Assembly: GCA_937926205.1 (NCBI GenBank)
Contig: CALEYL010000011.1
Span: 186,001 to 250,000 of the forward strand
Reading direction: 5' to 3'
Length of the DNA stretch: 64,000 nucleotides
From: an uncultured Saprospiraceae bacterium
Lineage (GTDB): Bacteria > Bacteroidota > Bacteroidia > Chitinophagales > Saprospiraceae
The number at the start of each line of letters is the position of its first letter. The stretch's first letter is position 1. Position numbers and translations under genes: made by a program. Positions 1-9,075 of this stretch are shown here, in pieces. The notes under the pieces were generated by a model, which ran no database searches, had not been told where the DNA came from, and saw only the letters and a list, made by a program, of their open reading frames with translations.

Positions 1-81
1 CAGCAATCCTGGGCTCTTTTCATATCAGGAGCTGCCGCCGGTCTGGCATTCGTCATGGCATTGGAAAGAATTCCTCAGTAA
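1..81 (+). CDS. C-terminal fragment of a membrane protein, possibly HupE/UreJ family (partial)
   Basis: Frame 1 is open from the window edge to a TAA at 79-81 and encodes the last 26 residues of a protein that starts outside the window. The tail is hydrophobic (WALFISGAAAGLAFVMALE) and ends IPQ, as expected for a final membrane helix. In other Bacteroidota a HupE/UreJ-like membrane protein commonly precedes a DUF6702 gene, and the gene 16 bases downstream is DUF6702, so this assignment rests mainly on context. With so few residues the family is a guess; that a coding end is present is fairly safe. Confidence 0.4.
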   Translation, partial: QQSWALFISGAAAGLAFVMALERIPQ

Positions 82-97
82 AATGGATTGAATCATC

Positions 98-607
98 ATG
101 AAAAAGCTGTACATAATTTGCCCGATGTTGTTGCTGCTGCTGACCAGCGGACGTAGCTGGCATGAATTCCACGTCAGCAAGTGCGTAATCGAATACAGTC
201 AGGATGAAAAATCCCTGCAAATCAGCCTGCATTTGTTCATAGATGACATCGAAGAGGCCCTTCGGAAAAAAGGCGCGGACAAACTCTTTCTGTGCACAGA
301 AAAGGAAAGCGAAAAAGCTACTGCCTACCTCGAACGCTATCTGCGCCAGGGCTTGCAAATTCAGGTTGATGGAAAAGACTGCAATTTTCGTTTTGTCGGC
401 AAAGAGAATTCCAATGACTGGACCGGTATGTGGTGCTATCTGGAAGTCCCGGGTATTGCGCCATTCCGCGAATTGACGCTGACCAATGTTTTGTTGACGG
501 AAGTCTTCGACGATCAAAAAAACCTGGTGAGTGTAGAGTGGCCCGGTCGTGAAAAAAAGAACCTGCTTTTCTACAGGCAAAAAACCAGACAGCGCATCGT
601 TTACTGA
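98..607 (+). CDS. DUF6702 family secreted protein
   Basis: The 169-residue product has a hydrophobic N-terminal signal peptide (about residues 1-20) followed by the sequence WHEFHVSKCVIEY, typical of the uncharacterised Bacteroidota family DUF6702. The remainder is a soluble domain of alternating strands, probably exported to the periplasm. Members usually sit beside a HupE/UreJ-like protein and sometimes an M1 peptidase; here the partial gene at the window start fits that pairing. The ATG at 98 begins directly at the signal peptide. The function is unknown. The next gene starts 8 bases after its stop, so the two may be co-transcribed. Confidence 0.7.
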   Translation: MKKLYIICPMLLLLLTSGRSWHEFHVSKCVIEYSQDEKSLQISLHLFIDDIEEALRKKGADKLFLCTEKESEKATAYLERYLRQGLQIQVDGKDCNFRFVGKENSNDWTGMWCYLEVPGIAPFRELTLTNVLLTEVFDDQKNLVSVEWPGREKKNLLFYRQKTRQRIVY

Positions 608-615
608 CCTTGCCT

Positions 616-1923
616 ATGAAACTGCTGCTCATTCTGGCTCAATACCATCCTGCGCTGAACCCCAATGTCTATCGCTGGGGCGCTATTGCAACCCATTGGG
701 CTTCAGAAGGCCACGAAGTGCATGTGCTCTGTACAAAACGCAGCGGGCTGCCTGACGAAGTTGTCATGGACGGGGTACAGGTACATCGGGCTGGTCAGAA
801 TTCCCTGTTAGACTGGGGATACAACCTTCTCAATACATCAAGAAGAAGGGGAGAAGCCGGCGGCACCCCACCGGGCAGGCACGGCAAGTTTCGCAGGGGG
901 CTTGAAAAGGTTGTAGACCTCAGCTGGCGAAGTTTTTACTGGCCAGACGGGCGTTGTCTCTGGTATGGCCCGGGCAGGAGAAAGGCAAAACAATTGCTGA
1001 AGGCATATGCTTTTGACGGTGTAATCAGCGTCGGCGCGCCGTTTACAGCCCACCTGATCGGCCTGGCCTGCAAGCGGGCCAATCCCAAATTGCACTGGCT
1101 CGTTGATATTGAAGACCCATTTGCATTTGTTGACGCTTATTTCATCAACAACAGGCGTCTGTACAAAGCTTTAAACTTTCGCGCAGAAGCAGCCGTACTG
1201 AAAGCGGCAGATGCCATCTCTGTCACGGTGGATACAGCAAAACAAGCTTATACAAAATACTTTCCCGGCATTGAATCCAAAATCGAAGTAATTCCCCCTT
1301 TGTTTGATTCCAGCCTTGGCGCCTCTCCTGATTTTGAGCTGTTTGAACCGGATCGCCTTCATTTGTCTTATTTCGGCGCCTTTTATGCGCCCATTCGAAC
1401 ACCGGATGCTGCTTTAAAACTACTGGATTTGCTGTTTGAGCGCCATCCGGAACTCGAAAGCAAGCTGGTTATCCATTTCTTTGGTGAAATAGAATATTCA
1501 GTCAGAGCTGCCTTTGAACGACACCACCGGTTAGCTGCCAGACTCCGGATGCACGGGCTTGTCGACCGCGATGTGGTTGCAGCTGCTATGGCTAAGACCA
1601 CTTTTTTACTCCATATCGGTAACACCACAACTTACAACCTGCCAAGTAAGAGTGCCGACTATCTTGCTTCAGGGAAACCCATCGTTCACCTTTCTGCTTC
1701 TGATCCGGATACTTTTCAGGATTTTATGGGGGATTATCCCATGTTGTTTGTTGCAAAAGCGGATGCTGTTTCTGTCGAGAGCGCAGACCGTCTGGCTGTA
1801 TTTCTGACTAATTTCCAAAACCGGCAACTGGATAAGGCCAGTATTGAACGCCGGATAGTACCCTTTCAAACGGCTCAGATTGCCGCAGCTTACCAACGAT
1901 TATTGCAGGTTGCGCGTACGTAA
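616..1923 (+). CDS. Glycosyltransferase family 4-like protein
   Basis: The 435-residue protein begins MKLLLILAQYHPALNPNVYRW, the N-terminal Rossmann strand and loop of a GT-B glycosyltransferase, followed by a wide-cleft N-domain. In the C-terminal half the segment NLPSKSADYLASGKPIVHL matches the nucleotide-sugar-binding region of GT4 enzymes. Such enzymes transfer sugars from activated donors to polysaccharide or lipid acceptors at the inner face of the cytoplasmic membrane. I prefer the ATG at 616 over an in-frame TTG at 610. It stands alone, with no other glycan genes nearby, so donor and acceptor cannot be guessed. Confidence 0.75.
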   Translation: MKLLLILAQYHPALNPNVYRWGAIATHWASEGHEVHVLCTKRSGLPDEVVMDGVQVHRAGQNSLLDWGYNLLNTSRRRGEAGGTPPGRHGKFRRGLEKVVDLSWRSFYWPDGRCLWYGPGRRKAKQLLKAYAFDGVISVGAPFTAHLIGLACKRANPKLHWLVDIEDPFAFVDAYFINNRRLYKALNFRAEAAVLKAADAISVTVDTAKQAYTKYFPGIESKIEVIPPLFDSSLGASPDFELFEPDRLHLSYFGAFYAPIRTPDAALKLLDLLFERHPELESKLVIHFFGEIEYSVRAAFERHHRLAARLRMHGLVDRDVVAAAMAKTTFLLHIGNTTTYNLPSKSADYLASGKPIVHLSASDPDTFQDFMGDYPMLFVAKADAVSVESADRLAVFLTNFQNRQLDKASIERRIVPFQTAQIAAAYQRLLQVART

Positions 1924-2302
1924 TTCTGCGCAATTTTTATCCGCCGCTAAAAAATTTTGCAGGGAGGTGGAACAAAAGACGGAAACTCCGCGTTCTCAAT
2001 TTATTCATATATATCAGCACGTGCTGCGCTCTCAGTAAGTACACCACACAAACGCACATCAAACACCTACTCAACAGTACTCGTTGACTGTTTTACGTTT
2101 GTTGTATCAGTGACTCTCGGATCCCACAACCAGTTACCCGTATCGAACCAACTGAGCGCATTTACGAACGACCTTAAAATTACTACCTGTACGGTCCTGC
2201 CGTCGAATTTACCCCTGTTGCACCGCTAGTCCTGTCGTTTCCGCATCACCACTGAGGAATCCTGTTTTTCTATTGTCCATCATTTCAAAAAACAGCAAAA
2301 AG
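1924..2302. other. Intergenic region without recognisable gene
   Basis: This stretch of 379 bases carries no convincing gene. A weak A/T-armed hairpin (about 1928-1960) just after the glycosyltransferase stop could be a terminator. An open frame at 1957-2229 would encode a Ser/Thr-rich, low-complexity peptide with no signal or family resemblance, and I do not accept it. The region presumably holds the promoter of the SPOR gene, though I see no exact TAnnTTTG box. Confidence 0.5.
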
Positions 2303-3127
2303 ATGGAAAATCTGAATACAGACCAGGTGTTGAATTGGGCATTGATCATCATCGCCCTGGGTGCTGTCGCCTGGGCAGCATTGCAAAACTGGTTTTTCAA
2401 TAGCAGAAACCGCTACAACCAGTTTCCACCCTATCATCCACCTTATGGCGCTTATCCGCCCTATGCCGGCCCATATTCACAACAACAGGGCGCGGACTAT
2501 CCGTACATGCAAACGCCGCGGAGGAGTTCGCCTTTTCTGACGATTGTTATGATTACCATTGTTGGGATTGCTCTTTATACATGGGCTAAAGACATTAAGC
2601 CGTCCGATGATTTGGCCAGGATTGAGAAGCCGGGAAAACTGCCTGATGATACAGGGAAGAAGCCAATTACTTCTGATATTATGAAGTTGGAGGATGATCG
2701 TATCTCACAAAGCAGTACATCGCAATCTGGCGAAACGAAAAAGGAAGACCCCATCCGATCTTATGAGGGGGGCAACGGTGTGTCTTCAGACAATGCAAGG
2801 CCTTTAGATCCGGATATGCGAATCTCACCGGAGGTAAAAACCGTTCCCAAAGCGGGATATACCGTACAAGTCGCGGCACTGGAGAGAGATGGGAGTTTTG
2901 AAAAACTGGCTGCTGAATTGCTGGAACACTATCAAAATGCCACCATTTTTCGCTACATCGCTCCATTGGAGGCTGCTTTGGTGGATAAGCTGCTGATTGG
3001 CCGTTTCGCTACCAGAGAAGATGCCATGAAAGGAGTGAAAAAACTCAAGACACTGGGATATAAAGACTGCTTTCCGATTGATTTTGAGGAGATTGACCTT
3101 GAAAAGGTGAAAGTGTACGAAAGCTAA
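2303..3127 (+). CDS. SPOR-domain membrane protein
   Basis: The 274-residue protein has a hydrophobic helix near residues 12-30, a Pro/Tyr-rich stretch (PPYHPPYGAYPPYAGPY), a second hydrophobic helix near 76-93, an acidic linker, and a C-terminal SPOR domain (about 193-268) beginning YTVQVAALERDGSF. SPOR domains bind glycan strands stripped of stem peptides and place proteins at division sites. The start is the ATG at 2303; an upstream TTG at 2273 would add ten polar residues before the first helix and looks unlikely. It stands alone and is followed by a clear terminator at 3151-3187. A role in envelope or septum processes is inferred from the domain only. Confidence 0.75.
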   Translation: MENLNTDQVLNWALIIIALGAVAWAALQNWFFNSRNRYNQFPPYHPPYGAYPPYAGPYSQQQGADYPYMQTPRRSSPFLTIVMITIVGIALYTWAKDIKPSDDLARIEKPGKLPDDTGKKPITSDIMKLEDDRISQSSTSQSGETKKEDPIRSYEGGNGVSSDNARPLDPDMRISPEVKTVPKAGYTVQVAALERDGSFEKLAAELLEHYQNATIFRYIAPLEAALVDKLLIGRFATREDAMKGVKKLKTLGYKDCFPIDFEEIDLEKVKVYES

Positions 3128-3150
3128 GCATTAGGTTTGAATGTACCGGA

Positions 3151-3187
3151 AGCCATTCCCTGATTTGTGTTGGGGAATGGCTTTTTT
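3151..3187 (+). terminator. Rho-independent terminator after the SPOR gene
   Basis: AGCCATTCCC at 3151-3160 pairs perfectly with GGGAATGGCT at 3173-3182, followed by a run of T residues to 3187. It lies 24 bases after the SPOR gene stop. Confidence 0.85.
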
Positions 3188-3253
3188 CTGGCCGTATTGA
3201 AAAGCAAGTCATCCTAAAAGGTTTTACAATTTATCGGTAGTTTCTGATGACTC

Positions 3254-4294
3254 ATGGCTGAATTTCATTATCTTTATTCACAAAAAGTCATGATTACCAA
3301 ACCCTTATTGGTGACTTATGATGGCGATGATGTCTTTTCTTTTATTGAAAAAAATCGCGCCATACTTGCATCGGGTATGTTGGAACAGGGCGCTGTTTTG
3401 TTCCGGGGATTCCCAATCAATGACGCCCTGATTTTTGAGCGTGCTGCAAAAATGCTGGATCCCGATTTGAAAAACGACTATCTGGGCACTTCCCCCCGTA
3501 ACAAGTTGACCGACTATGTTTTTTCTGCCAGCGAATTACCGCCGCATTATCCAATCATGCAGCATTGTGAAATGAGTTTTTTGCCCCGCGCCCCGCGCAA
3601 ACTGTTTTTTTGGTGCAAAACGGCGCCCGGAAAAGGGGGCGAAACGCCTACCTGTGATTTCGCTGCCGTGTATCGCGACCTGAACCCGGATATCCGGCAG
3701 GCTTTTGAAGAAAAAGGCGTTACGGTTATCCGTAATTATGCAGGCCCGGGAAAGAAGGCGAAAAGCCTGAAGCAGTTGAAACCCTGGCCGGATATGTTTT
3801 TGACGACAGATAAAGACCGGGTAGAAGCGATCTGCAGCGAACACGACATTCAGGCTACGTGGTTACCGGGCGATGCCCTGCGTTTGGTCAATACGCGTCC
3901 GGCGGTTCTTGTACATCCCCAAAGCGGTGTGAAAGTCTGGTACAATCACACCCAGGTTTTTCATGCCGCCGCCGCCCGTTATGAATACAGGCACATCGCA
4001 GCCTTTCAGAAAGACCTTCGTAGTTTTGCCCTTGCGCTGTTTTTACCTTTGAATGACCTGTGGGAATCGCTGGTACAAAAACCGGAAGCACGCGCCATGC
4101 ATGTTACTTTCGGGAATGGCGACGAAATTCCGGATTCCTGGGTGGCGCACCTTATTGACGTCATCTGGAAAAACCTGTACATCCAACCCTGGCAGACGGG
4201 CGACATGATTATGATTGACAACTACCGCATTGCCCATGGGCGGTTACCTTATTATGGTCCCCGGGAAGTGAATGTCTGCTGGGCATCGAACTGA
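3254..4294 (+). CDS. SyrP-like Fe(II)/2-oxoglutarate-dependent oxygenase (TauD/TfdA fold)
   Basis: The 346-residue protein matches the TauD/TfdA superfamily. The metal site is visible as H104-x-E106 (in HCEMSF) and the distal H328 (in IAHGRLPYYGP), with R337 placed to bind 2-oxoglutarate. The use of Glu in the facial triad and the motifs KGGETP and GDMIMIDNYRIAHGR are typical of the SyrP subgroup, whose founding member hydroxylates an amino acid during syringomycin synthesis. There is no peptide synthetase or other biosynthetic gene nearby, so the substrate is unknown. The gene is monocistronic, converges on the LysM gene, and the two are separated by a palindromic repeat. Confidence 0.75.
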   Translation: MAEFHYLYSQKVMITKPLLVTYDGDDVFSFIEKNRAILASGMLEQGAVLFRGFPINDALIFERAAKMLDPDLKNDYLGTSPRNKLTDYVFSASELPPHYPIMQHCEMSFLPRAPRKLFFWCKTAPGKGGETPTCDFAAVYRDLNPDIRQAFEEKGVTVIRNYAGPGKKAKSLKQLKPWPDMFLTTDKDRVEAICSEHDIQATWLPGDALRLVNTRPAVLVHPQSGVKVWYNHTQVFHAAAARYEYRHIAAFQKDLRSFALALFLPLNDLWESLVQKPEARAMHVTFGNGDEIPDSWVAHLIDVIWKNLYIQPWQTGDMIMIDNYRIAHGRLPYYGPREVNVCWASN

Positions 4295-4337
4295 TATCTG
4301 GCTTAAAAGGCAAGCAAAATAGCGTCTTTCAATTTAG

Positions 4338-4468
4338 TAGTGTGTCTGTTCTTTAGAGTTCGAGGACAAGGCACACGAAGGCCCAAAAAATAGAAGTTTA
4401 CTCGTGTAAATGACTGTTTTTTGGGCCGAGTGTAACGCAGTAATCGGACTATAAAGACACAGACACTA
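4338..4468. repeat. Palindromic intergenic repeat with TAGTGTCTGT-like ends (copy 1)
   Basis: The two ends read inward as TAGTGTGTCTGTTCTTTAGAG (from 4338) and, on the other strand, TAGTGTCTGTGTCTTTATAG (from 4468). The arms stay alignable for about 55 bases each and both reach GGCCCAAAAAA before an unpaired centre of about 20 bases. The block GGCCGAG-TGTAACG-CAG-TAATCGGAC in one arm recurs at 33213-33239. The element lies between two convergent genes, and its right-hand TAG is the stop codon of the LysM gene. It could act as a bidirectional terminator or be a short non-autonomous mobile element. Confidence 0.7.
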
Positions 4469-6325
4469 TTTCAGCGCAATGCGCTGGTTGACATACACAT
4501 CATCACTACTCATGTTGTTGATGCGTCGCAGGTATTGTACCGTAAGGCCATATTGTTTGGCGATGCGGTATAGGTTTTCACCTGCCTGCACGACGTGGTA
4601 GTTTTTGGAAACACCGGTTTCGTAATTTTGAGGCAAAGAACCATCATTGGCGTAATTGGTTGCGGCAGCCGTATTGTTATTGGGCTGCGCATCATAAATC
4701 AGGGGCGTGGTCCGTTCGCTGAAATCATATTTGGTATTTGAATTGCGCACGGTTTGCGGAACCGTTGAAGCTTCGGTGCTGATGGGAAGCGGCGCATCGT
4801 CGTAAAATTGCATGCCATTTTGATTCGCCTGTTCCTGCTGGGCAGGCATGACAATCGGAGAATCATAAACACTGTATGCAGAAGGCCGGATTTCAGCTTC
4901 ACCGCCACTTCTCATGTTGGCCAGATTTTGCTGGGAAGGCTGGTTGTAGGAATAGTTGTAATAGGACGAAGTACGGACTTCCTGTTCTTTTAAACCTGAG
5001 TTGTTAGCAGGCTGTATGTTCCCTTTTGGATACAAACGCTCTCCGCTGCTGTCGTAAGATTTCATACCGGTTGACTGGCTCGTCGTTTGAGGACATTCGC
5101 AATCGCTGCTTTTCAGGCGCTGACCGACTTTAATCCAGTCGTTTTCTCCAAGGTTGTTGAACTCCCGGAAACGTTTTTCGGTGTAGCCATATTTCTGAGC
5201 GAGATAACCGATCGTTTCACCGGATTTCACCGTGAAATAGGATCCTGAAGTGGTGGCGCCCGTTTGTACGGTGCCATTTTTAGGGGTAAACCTTGGGGTG
5301 TTGTTTTCGAATGAAGACGGAACAGTTGTTTCCGTGCTTGTTACATTAACCTGCAGTTGCTGCCCTCTGCGGATGGCCGTCGACTTTCCCATTTTGTTCC
5401 AGTCCTGAATCTGCTTCACGGATACGCCATATTTTTTCGAGATGGCATAAAGCGTTTCACCTTGCTGGACCGTGTGGGTTGTTGCTGTGGTGGTGGTATT
5501 GCCCGTGCCGGAGGTCGATCCGGTACTCCCTTTTGTTCCGGTGTAATCGTATCCGCTTGGACCACTGTTATCAACCGTGGCAGGTGGGGGTGTTCCTTTT
5601 CCGCAAGCCAGCAGCAGGTGATCTGAAAATTTTCGGTTGTTCACCCTTTCCAAAACGACCACATTATTGGTGGCGTCTTCCGGAGTAAGTCCGCTGCGGG
5701 CTTCCGTGATGCCAATTTCCGGAGCAATGACGATTTCGGAATAAGCGTTGGCAACACCGGTGGCGTTGGTGTATTGACGGAAAATATAGGCGCCGCTGCA
5801 TTCATTAGCAATGCGGCCTTCAAAATAGACCTGAACGTTAGGGTTGTTGTAGGAAATATTTTCACCAACAGCGCCTTCTCTGGTATCAAAACGGAAAGAG
5901 TAGGTTGGCGAACTATAGCTGATGACTTTGCCGTCCCACTGGTGAATCGCGGCAATGCGCACCGGCATCATGATGTAACGGCGGTTGAGGGTTGGATAAA
6001 CGATGATCAATTCATCCGATTTGTTGTTGATGCGTTTTACAGTCTGGCGATCAAACAATCCGTTGGAGCAATTAACAACGCCGGCAGGCAGGCGATCCTG
6101 CTCAATGCCATCTTCTCTTCCAATTTCCAGTACGATGCGTTCAGATGCACTCAAGCGCACGTGGTAAGCCACATACACGCCTGTATTGCCGTCTTTGTAG
6201 TAATTGTATTCTAAGCGGTCCATGCACTCCGGATCGTAGACGACATAGATGCGCGCCGCATTCAAAGTGATTGCAGTCAGGGTGAAAAGAACGGGTACCA
6301 GGAAAAGAGATTTGATGACTTTCAT
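4466..6325 (-). CDS. Secreted protein with three LysM domains
   Basis: The 619-residue protein starts with a signal peptide (MKVIKSLFLVPVLFTLTAIT) and has an N-terminal domain (about 24-240) that I do not recognise. Three LysM modules follow, near residues 283-330, 362-408 and 574-619, each with the typical pattern (for example THTVQQGETLYAISKKYGVS). Linkers are rich in Gly, Ser, Thr, Asn and Gln. LysM binds N-acetylglucosamine-containing glycans such as peptidoglycan, so the protein is probably periplasmic or on the cell surface and attached to the wall. No catalytic domain is evident. The TAG stop codon lies inside the border of the adjacent repeat. Confidence 0.8.
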   Translation of the reverse strand: MKVIKSLFLVPVLFTLTAITLNAARIYVVYDPECMDRLEYNYYKDGNTGVYVAYHVRLSASERIVLEIGREDGIEQDRLPAGVVNCSNGLFDRQTVKRINNKSDELIIVYPTLNRRYIMMPVRIAAIHQWDGKVISYSSPTYSFRFDTREGAVGENISYNNPNVQVYFEGRIANECSGAYIFRQYTNATGVANAYSEIVIAPEIGITEARSGLTPEDATNNVVVLERVNNRKFSDHLLLACGKGTPPPATVDNSGPSGYDYTGTKGSTGSTSGTGNTTTTATTHTVQQGETLYAISKKYGVSVKQIQDWNKMGKSTAIRRGQQLQVNVTSTETTVPSSFENNTPRFTPKNGTVQTGATTSGSYFTVKSGETIGYLAQKYGYTEKRFREFNNLGENDWIKVGQRLKSSDCECPQTTSQSTGMKSYDSSGERLYPKGNIQPANNSGLKEQEVRTSSYYNYSYNQPSQQNLANMRSGGEAEIRPSAYSVYDSPIVMPAQQEQANQNGMQFYDDAPLPISTEASTVPQTVRNSNTKYDFSERTTPLIYDAQPNNNTAAATNYANDGSLPQNYETGVSKNYHVVQAGENLYRIAKQYGLTVQYLRRINNMSSDDVYVNQRIALK

Positions 6326-6516
6326 GTTGTTTTTTTTAATCTAGCAGTTGTTTCAACAAAAAGCAAACTTTGTTAATGTTTTGCTTTTGTGTACGCAAAA
6401 CATTTCCATAACGCAAATTTGTAACAAAGATTGCAACTAAACAACTTGTTTAGAGTTCTGTGTCAAAATAAAAATACAGAACCCCGTTCACAATCTTTAC
6501 CTATCACATAACGGCA

Positions 6517-6556
6517 CAAACCCCGCAAGGTTGCACTCAGGCGCTTGCGGGGTTTG
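6517..6556 (-). terminator. Perfect 13-bp hairpin downstream of the TonB-dependent receptor
   Basis: CAAACCCCGCAAG at 6517-6529 is the exact reverse complement of 6544-6556, with a 14-base loop. It lacks a strong T run on either strand, so it may be a transcript-end stabiliser or a second barrier behind the hairpin at 6598-6633. Confidence 0.55.
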
Positions 6557-6597
6557 CTAATTCTGCCCAAACCGGGGGCTTTTACTTGTTTTTGGAG

Positions 6598-6633
6598 CCT
6601 GCTTTTACCGGGCTTTATGCCGGATAAAGCAGG
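6598..6633 (-). terminator. Hairpin 5 bases after the TonB-dependent receptor stop
   Basis: CCTGCTTTTACCGG at 6598-6611 pairs with CCGGATAAAGCAGG at 6620-6633 with one mismatch. Its place directly behind the minus-strand gene suggests transcription termination. No long T tract follows. Confidence 0.55.
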
Positions 6634-6637
6634 GTGT

Positions 6638-8827
6638 TTAGAACTTCCAGTCCAAACCAGCCGTGATCATGCGAGGCAGACCAACACGGATGCCCTGTGG
6701 ACGGCGGGTAGCGATGTATCGTTCGTTGCCAAGGTTTTTTACAGCCGCTGTCAAGGTCAGTTTACTCCCGGGGATCAGGTACTGTGCGCCGGCATCCAAT
6801 ACAAAATAAGCTGGGAGCAGTCCGGTTTGGCCATTTGGCGAGGGGTTGACTGTGTTTTGCTCGTCCGTAAATTGCTTTCCGATGTAATTGCCCGTGAACC
6901 GCAATGAAAAGCCTTTTGGAGCTTCATAGGTTGCGGCTGCCGATAGCCACCATTCCGGGGCATAAGGCGTTCTGTTGTTTCGGATGTTGACTTTTGAATC
7001 GCCTTCGCCAACGAAACGGTCGCTGTTGTACCGGGCATTAACGTAAGTGCCGTTCAGCGACCATTCAAAGCGATGACCCGCAGGCAGCAGGCTTTGTCCG
7101 AGATCGTAGCGGATCCCCAGCTCAAGTCCCTGATGAATTGTGTTTCCGGCATTTACCAAACCTGAACCGCTTCCGCCCGAAGACTCCGATATTGGAATGA
7201 TCTGGTTGGAAAAGTCCATGCTGAAAGCCGTAAACTCCATTGCCCAGTGGTTACCCACCTCGTTGCGAAAGCCTATTTCGGTATTCCAGCTCAATTCGGG
7301 ATCTAAGTTGTACACCACGCCATTGGTCGTAATGGCGTCTGCTACCCGGGGTGGTGCAAAGCCTCTGTGTACGCCCGCAAAAAGGCTCCAGTTCTCATTC
7401 AGGTTGTAGTTTAACCCGGCTCCCGGCAAAATCTGATGGATGGTGTTGTTCGACAGGATGCTCGTATCTTTTTCCGCATTGCGCAGGATGTGGCGCTCAT
7501 AAAAATAGGTTTCAGAACGCAGACCAGCAGTAAGGGCCAGCTTTTCACCAAGTTCGAATTTGTTTTGTACAAAAGTGCTGACTGCATTTCCGCTGCGGAT
7601 TTCATCATTCACCAGTTTTCCCGATCTGGCATCGGCTTTCTGGCCATTCACGCGCTGTTCGTAGGCCCGTTCAAACAGGAAGCGCGCCCCTGCTTCAAGG
7701 CGGTTGCCGACAGAACCCAGAGTGAACCGCTTAATAAGTCTGGATTCGATGCCGGCAACTTCAAACTGGCGGTTGCGGTGGCCATTGGAATTGCGCATGT
7801 AAACGGCGCCTCCGGGAATATCGGGATCGCCCCAAATAACGCCGGTCGGATTGGCAGGCGGGGCAGAACTGAAATCCTGCCGCTGCCAGTTGCGGGTAGT
7901 CGTGTAGCCAAAAGCAGTCGTCTTGAGTTTGGTGTTCTGGTTGAACCGGTATTCGTGGATGGCGCTTAGGGACAAGCGTCGCACGGTAAGGCGGTCATCC
8001 GGCGCCATGCGCACAAAATCCTGATTCCCTGCTTCATACATGGATTGAGTCAGGCCAATATAGGTGGAATTTGACAATTCGTTGTACACACCGAATTTGA
8101 AGCCAAGCGTAGATTTAGCATTAAACCTTAAGTTAATTTTGGCACTCAGGTCGTTGATTTGAAATTCGGTTGACCCGATTCGATCTGCCTGTTTGCGCAA
8201 AAAATCTACCTTGAATCCGGCATTCCCGATGGTGTTGCCGTAACTCAGCAGGCCGCTGAGGTAACCGTTTTCGCCTCCCAGCAGGCGTACGCGCCCGGAT
8301 TCCTTTGCTGGCGGGTCGGCGGTGATGTAATTGATAACGCCCCCCACAGTTTGCGGTCCGAAAAGAATCTGGCCGCTGCCTTTCAGCACCTCAATACTTT
8401 CCATTCGGTCAATTGCCGGAGAATAATAGAGTTGTGGTTCGCCAAAAGGATTTAGCGCTACCGGAATACCGTCTTCCAGTACGAGCACCCGGCTGCTCCT
8501 GTCAGGATCAAGTCCACGGATGCCCACGTTGAGGCGCATGCCCGCCCCTTCTTCTTCTGTAATGATGATGCCGGGGGCCATGCGCAGAATCTCACTGCTG
8601 GTAATGGGTTGTATTTCCCTTATGGTTTTGGTTGACAGGTAAGTTGCTGATCCCGGTAAGTCACTTAGGAGCCGCGGTTTTTCTCCCAATATCTTTACTG
8701 CCGGAGCTTCATAAAAAATAGAAATGCTGTCGGATGTTGTCGCAGTCAATTCCTGGGCCTCAAGCTCGGTAAAGAAAAAACAAGCCAGGAGGAGCGGGCC
8801 CGGTATCAGGTGTTTTAAATGCTGCAT
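6638..8827 (-). CDS. TonB-dependent outer-membrane receptor (siderophore/FecA-like)
   Basis: The 729-residue protein has a signal peptide ending near residue 25, a plug domain (about 55-170) with IRGLDPDRSSRVLVLEDGIP and VEVLKGSG-type segments, and a 22-strand barrel ending in a terminal aromatic (GLDWKF). It lacks the carboxypeptidase-like N-terminal domain of SusC proteins and resembles the ferric-citrate or siderophore group in size and plug sequence (SGQILFGPQTVGGVINYIT). It would import iron complexes, or possibly another metal or vitamin ligand, using TonB energy. A TAnnTTTG promoter box lies 39 bases upstream. The response-regulator gene lies upstream on the same strand. Confidence 0.85.
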   Translation of the reverse strand: MQHLKHLIPGPLLLACFFFTELEAQELTATTSDSISIFYEAPAVKILGEKPRLLSDLPGSATYLSTKTIREIQPITSSEILRMAPGIIITEEEGAGMRLNVGIRGLDPDRSSRVLVLEDGIPVALNPFGEPQLYYSPAIDRMESIEVLKGSGQILFGPQTVGGVINYITADPPAKESGRVRLLGGENGYLSGLLSYGNTIGNAGFKVDFLRKQADRIGSTEFQINDLSAKINLRFNAKSTLGFKFGVYNELSNSTYIGLTQSMYEAGNQDFVRMAPDDRLTVRRLSLSAIHEYRFNQNTKLKTTAFGYTTTRNWQRQDFSSAPPANPTGVIWGDPDIPGGAVYMRNSNGHRNRQFEVAGIESRLIKRFTLGSVGNRLEAGARFLFERAYEQRVNGQKADARSGKLVNDEIRSGNAVSTFVQNKFELGEKLALTAGLRSETYFYERHILRNAEKDTSILSNNTIHQILPGAGLNYNLNENWSLFAGVHRGFAPPRVADAITTNGVVYNLDPELSWNTEIGFRNEVGNHWAMEFTAFSMDFSNQIIPISESSGGSGSGLVNAGNTIHQGLELGIRYDLGQSLLPAGHRFEWSLNGTYVNARYNSDRFVGEGDSKVNIRNNRTPYAPEWWLSAAATYEAPKGFSLRFTGNYIGKQFTDEQNTVNPSPNGQTGLLPAYFVLDAGAQYLIPGSKLTLTAAVKNLGNERYIATRRPQGIRVGLPRMITAGLDWKF

Positions 8828-8865
8828 GATTTTATGTTGAATTTGTCTAAATAAAATTTGTGCAG

Positions 8866-8873
8866 CAAAAATA
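8866..8873 (-). promoter_or_regulatory. Bacteroidota -7 box for the TonB-dependent receptor
   Basis: CAAAAATA on the plus strand reads TATTTTTG on the minus strand, an exact TAnnTTTG match, giving a leader of roughly 30 bases before the ATG at 8827. No clear -33 element is seen. Confidence 0.5.
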
Positions 8874-9075
8874 GATCACTACGGAGTGGCAGGCGGTAAA
8901 GTCTGCAAGGGAAACTTAGGTATTAATCAGCAAAGGCATCCCTAACATTAGGTAGTAGCAGGAAGGATATTGTACACCAAACAGCAGAACGGGGCATATT
9001 CCGGGCCATCGCCAGCTTAAAAAGCAGCGCAAATCTGTGCTTATGCGGTGAATCGAAGACAAATCATGGAAGCAA

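Larger units (their letters stand above)
6326..6637. other. Intergenic region: LysM gene upstream region and two hairpins
   Basis: The half next to the LysM gene (6326-6480) is A/T-rich and presumably holds its promoter, but no exact CAAAnnTA box is seen. The other half holds two strong hairpins (6517-6556 and 6598-6633) downstream of the TonB-dependent receptor gene. No coding sequence is supported. Confidence 0.6.

Noticed and set aside
1957..2229. Open frame of 90 codons after the glycosyltransferase
   Set aside because: Ser/Thr-rich low-complexity product, no signal peptide or family features, and in a region with a composition unlike the coding sequence around it.
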